Assembly: GCA_020049615.1 (NCBI GenBank)
Contig: JAIFKN010000248.1
Location: forward strand, 1 to 33,451
Length of the DNA: 33,451 nt
Direction of reading: 5' to 3'
Origin: a bacterium
GTDB taxonomy: Bacteria > Planctomycetota > UBA11346
In this document: positions 7,518-14,348 of the stretch, in pieces
How positions within the stretch are numbered: the first letter of the stretch is position 1
How the letters are laid out: every line of letters begins with the position of its first letter
Translations under genes and position numbers: made by a program
Notes under the pieces: model-generated
Database searches by the model: none
The model's input: only the letters and a program-made list of their open reading frames with translations
What the model was told of the DNA's origin: nothing

Positions 7518-10500
7518 ATAACCAGGCGCCATCCGTGTTGCGGGAATCCGTCCGTCGGGCGTCCTTCCTCCTGATGTGCATCGCCCTGGTGGCGCTCGCC
7601 AGCATGCTCGTCTTCGGTTTCGCCGTCTCGATGCGCAATCTCAAGTCGGCCGGCAGCACCGCCATCGCGGGAGATCTGGCGCGGTCGGCCGCGCGGATGG
7701 GGGTCAGGCACGCCATGGAGACGGCGACCGCAGCCATCGTGCAGAACCGACTCGGGACCAGCGAGTGGCCGCTGCTCTGCAGCTTCGGCCATCTCGACCG
7801 CGACGATCCGGCCAACCCGGCGCCGGATGGCAGCGGGGTTGATCCGGCATCCGGACAGCCCAACCCCTTCGATGGCGGCGACAACGTACCTGCCGACGAC
7901 CGGATGTACGCGATGATGCACCGCTGCACCGACGACGCCAAAGGATATGCGCCAGCCACCTGGTGGCCGTGGCCGGTCACCGATGCGGCGGGAGCTTCGA
8001 CCTGGGAACTGCGCAAAGGCGCCATCCTCAATCCCTGCGTGCCCCGCTGGATCGAGCCCGGAGCCTACTCGAGCGACATGTCGGCCCATCCGGTACGGTT
8101 CACAGCCGCCACGGCACCGGTGCGGGGATCCCGCCCGGTGGAGCCCCTCTGGTACGACAGCCATTGGGGAGCGGTGACGGATCCGGCCCGGGCGCGCTAT
8201 CGCCTGCGCTATGCCGTCGCCACCTTCGATCTCGGTGGCAGCTTCGTCTGGGGCCGGCAGTTGGGCTTCATCGACAATGAACCGCTGAGTGCGGATTTCA
8301 CTACGGTCACGCCAGCCGCAACCGCCGCTGCCACAACCCGTTTCCACCTTTCCGCCGAGGATGATGCGCGGGACGCCGCCAGCGGCACGGTTTCCGGGGC
8401 GCTGCGCAAGACGCCGCATGAATGGGACGAGACCACCGCTCGCGGCTATCTCACCAGCCTCCAGTCGATCCTCGGCAAGCAGGGGGTGGCCGAAGGCTAT
8501 CTCGCCGGGGCGCCTGACTGGCGCAACCAGGGGTCGGGTTACGACGCGCGACCGCTGGCCTCCGCGCTGTTCCTCGGCCGGGGTTCTTCCAAGGTCCGTG
8601 GCGACTTTGAGAACGAGTACGAGTCGCCCTGGACCAGCAACCTGCTCGGTGGCGTGTTCTCCACTGGTGGCGGGACCCGGCCGATCACCTATCCGCCCGG
8701 TCGCATCGGGCCGCCATCACCCGTGCCGCCGTTCGGCCTCTTCTCGTTCCAGTCGTTCGCGCGGCCGAACCAGAACTCCTTCGCGGCGATCTGCCAGGGC
8801 GGGCCGCCATCCTGGCAGGCGGCCGACAACGTCGGCCGCTCCGGGTTCGCGGGCGACTACTGGCTGCTGTGGTCCTGCTCGCCATTCGGTCGCGTCAACG
8901 AGTTCGATCCCGCGGCGTTCACTCCGGCTGCGCTGGCCGCCGGCAAGCCGGCCTACTACAAGGGGCGGACCGACAATCCGTGGCGCATCAACCTGATGAC
9001 GGCCCCGCCCGATACCATCCGCATGATGCTCTACGGCTACCTGCCCCAGGTGGCGCTCAAGGAGCCCCTGGTGAGCATCGGCGGTTCGTTGACTGCCACC
9101 TATTCCAGCGACGGCAGTTTCGGCGGCACCGGCGTGCTGCGTTCCGGACTGAATACCGACCCGAGCCCGGACGTCACCTCGACGGCATTCGATCCCCGGT
9201 CGATGCGCACGACCTATCGCCAGGCGCTGCAGGATTCGGGACGGGAGGTCGCCGGCGAGGCTCGTCTGTTCAGCACCTTCACCTTCCCCGACCGCTCGGC
9301 TTCGCCCAGCGCACCATCGTACACGGACCGCACGATCACACCGACGACTTACGACGCCGCGTATCCCGGCCCCAAGGAGGAATGGGAGGACTATGCCCGG
9401 CTCGAACTGCATCCCGAATGCAACTCGGTCTATATGAAGGCCGGGTCGGTCGCCGGTGATCCGCCGCGACTGGGGAGCGATGGCAGCTTCGACTACGGCC
9501 ACCTCTACAAATGCATGCTCGGGGCGCGGTGCACCGCCTTCAACGATCCGGATTGGCCGAGGCCGGCCACCGGCTGGAATCCAGCCGGCAACGCGGGCAT
9601 GGGCAGTCTCTCGGTCATCGCTTCCTCGGGCAACGCCTGGCAGCCGAACGCGGCGCATCCCGAGACCCGGGCCTCGATCCTGTTCAGCGGCCTCTGGCTG
9701 CCGGCCGACAACGGCGGTCCTACCTGGTACAATGCCAAGCCATTCGAGCCGATGCTCGGCTCGGGGGCCCTGCTGTGCCAGAAGCTCCTCGGCAAGGATC
9801 CGAACGGGAACCACGAGGTCCGCTACGACTCCAGCCACTACATCCAGAACACGGCCAGCACGGCCAGCGGCATCCCCTTCAACATCCGCAACCAGCGTCC
9901 GTTCTTCTTCCGTGATTCGTACTGGCTCGACCTGATGCACGCGACCGCTGCGGCGATCTCCACGACGAAGGCGCTCTATCAGGATCCGGCCCACGTCGGG
10001 CTGGCGGCGCGGTTCGCGGTCAGACCCGGAACCGCCAACTTCCCCGCAGGCTGGCGTCCATCGACGATCCGGGAGGTCGATGCGCTGTTCCTGGCCTATC
10101 TCGGGGAATGGCACCCAGCCACCCCATTGGCCGCCGGAATGGCGCTCGCGCGACCCGGTGATCCATCGACGCCACCGACATTCATCGTCGCCAAGTCGCT
10201 GAGCAGTGCGGATATCTACGCCAACGAGGCCATCCGCGTTCCGCGTGTGGTGATCGACTACCAGGCGAAGTGGAACATCGCCTCGCTCCATCTCGGCGAT
10301 GCGGGGGGAAGCGGCTTCCTCAGCGCTCCGGAGCCGGCGATCGTGGGCGGGGCCCTGGAGGACACCACCGACAGCCATGGCGTCGGTCTCGACAAGGAGG
10401 TCGCCTACCGCAAGACGATCAATATGGAGCGGGTGCTCAACGACTGGCGCATGAGCTTCTTCGGTGCCAATCCCGAGTACGCGGATTTCACACCTTTGGA

Positions 10501-10933
10501 TTTCAATGGCGATGGATTCGCGGTGTCCTCCGCCTACGGCGCCTGCGACCTGCGCTGCGATCCGAAGGATGTAATGGTGCCCGATCCGACGTCTGCGCCG
10601 CCTGCGACGAGGACCGTCCCGCTGCCCGGGAGGGCCTACCCGTCGCGCGCGGCTGCCGACGGAGTTGGGCCGGCGCCGGACCTCTGGTTCTCGCTGACCG
10701 GCTTCCTCGTCTTCGACAAGGTCCGCTACATCCGCACCATCGTCCGCGGCCAGGTCTGGGACGAGGTGCGCCGCGTCCCGGTGTCATCCGCCGAACTCGA
10801 CGCCGTCCTGGCGGTCGATCCCGATGGCGAGGCCGGCGTGGCGGGCGGGAACGGACTCACCGACAGTTCCGTCCTCTACCAGCGGTGGATGCACAACAAC
10901 TATACCGGCAACATGGCCCGTTCGCCGGAGTAG
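7514..10933 (+). CDS. Very large GspK/PilX-like protein ending the pseudopilin cassette
   Basis: This 1139-residue protein starts at GTG 7514, overlapping the previous stop. The N-terminus has a basic stretch, then SFLLMCIALVALASMLVFGF and a second part (DLARSAARMGVRHAMETATA) in which small residues alternate with Ala and Gly. That is how GspK and PilX begin. Like GspK, it lacks the Glu at mature position 5. Ordinary GspK has about 300 residues and PilX about 200, so more than 800 residues are additional, with many aromatic, Asn, Gly and Asp residues and few charged helices, as in exported domains. DFNGDG (residues 996-1001) is a calcium-loop-like element. LWSCSPFGRVNEFDP recalls the WSxGxDG tails of the first two genes. 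The large domain is not recognised. Confidence 0.8.
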   Translation: MNNQAPSVLRESVRRASFLLMCIALVALASMLVFGFAVSMRNLKSAGSTAIAGDLARSAARMGVRHAMETATAAIVQNRLGTSEWPLLCSFGHLDRDDPANPAPDGSGVDPASGQPNPFDGGDNVPADDRMYAMMHRCTDDAKGYAPATWWPWPVTDAAGASTWELRKGAILNPCVPRWIEPGAYSSDMSAHPVRFTAATAPVRGSRPVEPLWYDSHWGAVTDPARARYRLRYAVATFDLGGSFVWGRQLGFIDNEPLSADFTTVTPAATAAATTRFHLSAEDDARDAASGTVSGALRKTPHEWDETTARGYLTSLQSILGKQGVAEGYLAGAPDWRNQGSGYDARPLASALFLGRGSSKVRGDFENEYESPWTSNLLGGVFSTGGGTRPITYPPGRIGPPSPVPPFGLFSFQSFARPNQNSFAAICQGGPPSWQAADNVGRSGFAGDYWLLWSCSPFGRVNEFDPAAFTPAALAAGKPAYYKGRTDNPWRINLMTAPPDTIRMMLYGYLPQVALKEPLVSIGGSLTATYSSDGSFGGTGVLRSGLNTDPSPDVTSTAFDPRSMRTTYRQALQDSGREVAGEARLFSTFTFPDRSASPSAPSYTDRTITPTTYDAAYPGPKEEWEDYARLELHPECNSVYMKAGSVAGDPPRLGSDGSFDYGHLYKCMLGARCTAFNDPDWPRPATGWNPAGNAGMGSLSVIASSGNAWQPNAAHPETRASILFSGLWLPADNGGPTWYNAKPFEPMLGSGALLCQKLLGKDPNGNHEVRYDSSHYIQNTASTASGIPFNIRNQRPFFFRDSYWLDLMHATAAAISTTKALYQDPAHVGLAARFAVRPGTANFPAGWRPSTIREVDALFLAYLGEWHPATPLAAGMALARPGDPSTPPTFIVAKSLSSADIYANEAIRVPRVVIDYQAKWNIASLHLGDAGGSGFLSAPEPAIVGGALEDTTDSHGVGLDKEVAYRKTINMERVLNDWRMSFFGANPEYADFTPLDFNGDGFAVSSAYGACDLRCDPKDVMVPDPTSAPPATRTVPLPGRAYPSRAAADGVGPAPDLWFSLTGFLVFDKVRYIRTIVRGQVWDEVRRVPVSSAELDAVLAVDPDGEAGVAGGNGLTDSSVLYQRWMHNNYTGNMARSPE

Positions 10934-10939
10934 GCGGTT

Positions 10940-10954
10940 CCGGAATCTAGACGG
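10940..10954 (+). promoter_or_regulatory. CTAG-centred motif upstream of the GH42 gene
   Basis: The sequence CCGGAATCTAGACGG contains the palindrome TCTAGA and shares CGGAA and CTAGACG with the two motifs at 2648 and 14267, but with two fewer bases between those blocks. It ends 64 bases before the GH42 start. It may be a weaker copy of the same operator or promoter part; the gap makes this the least certain of the three. Confidence 0.25.
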
Positions 10955-11018
10955 TTCGAAGATCTCCCCGACCCGACGGATGCTTGCCAAGCGGCTCCGC
11001 AGGCCCTCCATTCAACGC

Positions 11019-13007
11019 ATGTCCACACCGCAGCTGCGTCTCGGCTCGGCCTGGTATCCCGAGCATTGGGACGACCGGGTGATCGACGAGGACCTGCGCC
11101 TGATGCGGGAACTCGGCTTCGACACCGTCCGGGTCGGCGACTTCGCCTGGTCTCGCCTGGAACCCGAGGATGGCCGGTTCGATACCGGTTGGCTGGGCGG
11201 GGCGATGGATCGCGCGCACCAGCACGGCATCGGCGTGATCCTGTGCACGCCCACCGCCGGTCCCCCGGCCTGGCTGATGCACGCCCATCCTGAGATCGGC
11301 TGGGTCGAGCGCACCGGGTATCGGCACGGGGTCGGCGGCCGTCAGTCCGCCGACTACTGCCATCCGCTGTTCCAGCACTACAGCCGACGCGTCACCGAGG
11401 CGGTCGCGCGCGCTCTCGGCAGCCATCCGGCGCTGATCGCCTGGCAGACCGACAACGAGTTCGGTGGGCACCAGAAGGTGTCGCTGTCGCCGGCCGCCCT
11501 GGCCGGCTGGCATCGATGGCTCGAGCGCCGCTATGGCACCATCGGGCAGCTGAACGAGAGCTGGGGCACCCACATCTGGAGCAACCACTACCAGGCATTC
11601 GCCGACATTCCCGGCCCGCATCCGCTCCCGACCTATTGCCACAACTTCAGCCTGCACGCCGAGTACCGTCGCTACATGCTCGATGCCGTGCTGGAGTTCC
11701 AGCGCCAGCAGGTGGACATCATCCGTGCGCACAGCGTCGCGCTGATCACGCACAACTCCGAAGACTCCCTCGACGAGTGGGATCTGACCCGCGACCTCGA
11801 TCTCGCCGCGCACGACTGCTATACCAGCATGATGCCGATCGAGCGGGTGGTCTACCGCATGGATTGCTTCCGCGCGCTGAAGCCAGGTCGACGCTTCTGG
11901 GTGATGGAGACCGGACCCGACGGCGATCTGGCCGATGGTCCTTTCCCCGCCGGCTGGCTGGCGAATGTCGCTACGCTCTCCTACGCCTCGGGCGCCGAGG
12001 GGGTCTCTTTCTGGCCTTGGCGTTCGAACCGCAGCGGCGCCGAGATGGCCAACCATGACGGCCTGGTGCATGCCTGCGGGGTCAGGAGTTCGGCCTGGGA
12101 ACCGGCGGCGCACGCCTCGGCGGTGCGTTGCAGCCTTGAGGGGATCCTGTGCGGCTTCTCCCCCGCCCCGGCCCGGGTCGCCTTCATCCGTTCCGAACGC
12201 AACGGCCACGCCAACTACATCGAGCGCATCGCCGGCCTGGAGTCGAACTTCGACTACCATGGCCGGGTCGAGTCGCATCACCGTGATCTGCTGGCGACCG
12301 GGGCCTGGCGCGACGTCCTCTACGACCAGGCCGAGGTTGCTGGGCATGGCGTGGTGATCTCGCCCTATGTGCCCTATACGACGCCGGAGTTCCTGGCGCG
12401 CATGCGCAAGCACCTCGCCTCCGGCGGGGTGTGGGTGGTCGGGCCGTACTCCGGCTACCTCACCGCCTGCGCCACCAGCCCGATGAACGGGCTGCTCGGC
12501 GACCTGGGGGCGATGCTCGACCTTGATGTGCGGGCCTGGTCCACGGCGAAGCAGCAGGCGATCCACCTGCCCGATGGCACCTCGACCCAGGCCCAGATGC
12601 GGGCCCATGCCTTCGCCCCTGCGCCGGGCGACGAGGTGCTGGGCACCTATGGCGGCGATCGCATCGGCGGACTGGCCTGGGGCCTGCGCCGCCGCGTCGG
12701 GCCCGGGACGGTCTACGTCCTCGGCAGCGAGATCGCCGCCGACGCGCGTCGCCGGCTGTATCGCGGGATCCTCGAGCGCGAGGGCGTGCCGTTGCATCCG
12801 CTGCCGTCGCCGGTCCTGCGCTTCCCCCAGGTCGACGGCCAGGGTCGCAGCGCCTGGGTGCTGGTGAATGCCGGGCGGCAGCCCTGCCGCGTGCCGCTGC
12901 CGGCGACGGGGCGCGAACTGCTGGGCGATGCCGTGGTCGGCTGCGAACTGCCGATGGAGGCCAACGGCAACGCCGTCGTCCTCTTCGACCGGCCCGTCGC
13001 AGGCTGA
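11019..13007 (+). CDS. GH42 family beta-galactosidase
   Basis: This 662-residue enzyme is a clan-A glycoside hydrolase of family 42, which cleaves beta-galactosides, often oligosaccharides taken into the cytoplasm. The length is normal for the family. The N-terminus has LGSAWYPEHW and VRVGDFAWSRLEP, the classic opening of the TIM barrel. Glu147 in WQTDNEFGG is the acid/base and Glu297 in FWVMETGPDG the nucleophile. HNSEDSLDEWDL fits the conserved sugar-site region. The trimerisation and C-terminal beta domains follow. No signal peptide is seen. ATG 11019 is chosen because family similarity begins there; an in-frame ATG at 10980 adds 13 unlikely residues. No strong ribosome site is visible. 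It is separated from the pilin cassette by 85 bases and converges on a hairpin terminator at 13088. Confidence 0.93.
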   Translation: MSTPQLRLGSAWYPEHWDDRVIDEDLRLMRELGFDTVRVGDFAWSRLEPEDGRFDTGWLGGAMDRAHQHGIGVILCTPTAGPPAWLMHAHPEIGWVERTGYRHGVGGRQSADYCHPLFQHYSRRVTEAVARALGSHPALIAWQTDNEFGGHQKVSLSPAALAGWHRWLERRYGTIGQLNESWGTHIWSNHYQAFADIPGPHPLPTYCHNFSLHAEYRRYMLDAVLEFQRQQVDIIRAHSVALITHNSEDSLDEWDLTRDLDLAAHDCYTSMMPIERVVYRMDCFRALKPGRRFWVMETGPDGDLADGPFPAGWLANVATLSYASGAEGVSFWPWRSNRSGAEMANHDGLVHACGVRSSAWEPAAHASAVRCSLEGILCGFSPAPARVAFIRSERNGHANYIERIAGLESNFDYHGRVESHHRDLLATGAWRDVLYDQAEVAGHGVVISPYVPYTTPEFLARMRKHLASGGVWVVGPYSGYLTACATSPMNGLLGDLGAMLDLDVRAWSTAKQQAIHLPDGTSTQAQMRAHAFAPAPGDEVLGTYGGDRIGGLAWGLRRRVGPGTVYVLGSEIAADARRRLYRGILEREGVPLHPLPSPVLRFPQVDGQGRSAWVLVNAGRQPCRVPLPATGRELLGDAVVGCELPMEANGNAVVLFDRPVAG

Positions 13008-13087
13008 GCGCTAGCGGGACTCCGCCCCAGCTAGCCGGCTGCTGCTGCAGGGGCTGCGCGCCCGCACCCCCGAGTCCTTTCGTCCTC

Positions 13088-13112
13088 GACTTTGACTCGG
13101 CGAGTCAAAGTC
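13088..13112. terminator. Bidirectional hairpin between convergent genes
   Basis: GACTTTGACTC and GAGTCAAAGTC form a perfect 11-base-pair stem around a three-base loop (GGC). The hairpin lies between the GH42 stop (13007) and the stop of the opposing URO-D-like gene (13131-13129). There is no proper T-tract on either side, so it is not a classical intrinsic terminator. Its position and symmetry make a shared transcript end or RNA-stabilising hairpin the best reading. Confidence 0.7.
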
Positions 13113-13128
13113 CACGTCCTCAAGGACT

Positions 13129-14229
13129 CTAGCGCGGCGGATAGCGCTTGCGGATGACGGCCATCGCCTGACGCGATTCGTCGAGCGGCCCGGTGAGCAT
13201 GATCACGCTCCGGCCTTCGGCGTAGTCGTCGAGCCGGGAGACGGCCTCGGCGGGCGTGCAGCGGGTCATCAGCGGCAGGCCGGGGTTGCAGCGCAGCAGC
13301 CGACGCCATTCGCCGATCGGCCGCGGGCAGTTCGGATCGAGGCTGATCTCCAGGCAGCCGAGGCCATCCACCTTGGCGATCTCGGGATGGACCAGGATCC
13401 CCTTGGCGTGGTGGTGGATCCAGCAGCCGCCGAAGGCCTGCGACACCTGCTCGGTGTAGGGGCGCATGAACCTGGCGTAGCTGCGCGGCGAGCACATGTC
13501 GGCCGCATCCTCGGACATGAACGGCACGGCTCCGGGCACCCAGGTGCCGAGGATGCCGCTGCCGCCGCCGAACAGCGGGATGTCGCGCCGCAGCTCGCGC
13601 TCGAGCCAGATGATGGCCTCGGCGGAGAAGCGCATCAGCCGGTGCACCGCCTCGGGCTCGTCGCTGAGGTCGGTGAACAGGCTGTTGCCGCGCAGGGCAT
13701 TGGCGAGGTCGACCGGCGAGAAGTGCGCCAGCGTCTGGACGGTGAAGTCGCCATCGCACAGTTCGAGGAAGCGGCGGTTGACCCGCCTGGCCCATTCGAC
13801 CCAGCGGTTGCCGGGGTCGAGGCGCAGGCGTTCGAGGTCGGCCCAGTCGGTGAGAACCGGATGGACCCAGGTCGTATCCGCGCCCGCCACCACCTCTGCG
13901 CCGCTGATGCAGGTGCTCTGCGGGGCGATGCCGTGGCTGGGCTTGATCGTGGTGATGCGGTCCTCGTCGAGACCGCGCAGTTGCGCATCGACCGCGCGCA
14001 GCCAGCGCACCTGCTCCTCGGCGTAGGCCTCGGCCTCGTCCGGATACGTCCAGCTGGCGAGCGGGCGGATGGGTACGTCGACCTGCTGCTCCCACCAGGC
14101 CATCATCAGCATGACCTGGCCCGGCGCGGGGTCGGCGTAGAAGCGCTGCCAGCGCGCGATGCGCTCCTGGAGCCAGGGTCGGCACGACAGGTCGGTCGGG
14201 GCTCCGGGCTGGGTCATGGCGTCCATCAT
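13129..14229 (-). CDS. Uroporphyrinogen decarboxylase (URO-D)-like family protein
   Basis: This is a 366-residue cytoplasmic protein with the URO-D/MtaA-type TIM-barrel pattern. NSLFTDLSDEPEAVHRLMRF is the usual central helix, SPRSYARFMRPYTEQ follows the active-site strand, and CWIHHHAKGI is a conserved histidine segment. Haem-pathway neighbours are absent, and the histidine-rich segment and location between glycoside hydrolases argue against true HemE. PVC bacteria carry many such paralogues next to sugar genes, with unknown or methyltransferase-like roles. Starts at 14229, 14226 and 14217 are all possible, and none has a good ribosome site. It is divergent from the GH94 gene and shares a regulatory motif with the Gfo/Idh/MocA operon. 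Confidence 0.8.
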   Translation of the reverse strand: MMDAMTQPGAPTDLSCRPWLQERIARWQRFYADPAPGQVMLMMAWWEQQVDVPIRPLASWTYPDEAEAYAEEQVRWLRAVDAQLRGLDEDRITTIKPSHGIAPQSTCISGAEVVAGADTTWVHPVLTDWADLERLRLDPGNRWVEWARRVNRRFLELCDGDFTVQTLAHFSPVDLANALRGNSLFTDLSDEPEAVHRLMRFSAEAIIWLERELRRDIPLFGGGSGILGTWVPGAVPFMSEDAADMCSPRSYARFMRPYTEQVSQAFGGCWIHHHAKGILVHPEIAKVDGLGCLEISLDPNCPRPIGEWRRLLRCNPGLPLMTRCTPAEAVSRLDDYAEGRSVIMLTGPLDESRQAMAVIRKRYPPR

Positions 14230-14266
14230 GCAGGGCCGGAGCCGGCCTGCCAGGATCGGCGGGATG

Positions 14267-14282
14267 GCGTCTAGGTTTTCCG
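14267..14282 (-). promoter_or_regulatory. Second copy of the CGGAAAA-CTAGACGC motif
   Basis: On the minus strand the sequence is CGGAAAACCTAGACGC, differing from the 2648 copy at one base. It ends 37 bases before the URO-D-like start at 14229 and lies 66 bases upstream of the divergent GH94 start, so it could regulate either. Both exact-type copies sit in divergent intergenic regions next to sugar-metabolism genes. Confidence 0.35.
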
Positions 14283-14348
14283 ACGGGTCTCGGCCATGGC
14301 GCCCGGACGAGGCAGAATGGCGCTGCTGCAGCACGGAGGACCGCCAGA

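Noticed and set aside
10947..12797. A 616-codon minus-strand frame opposite the GH42 gene
   Set aside because: It is a shadow of a complete GH42 enzyme with both catalytic glutamates; no ribosome site or domain is visible.
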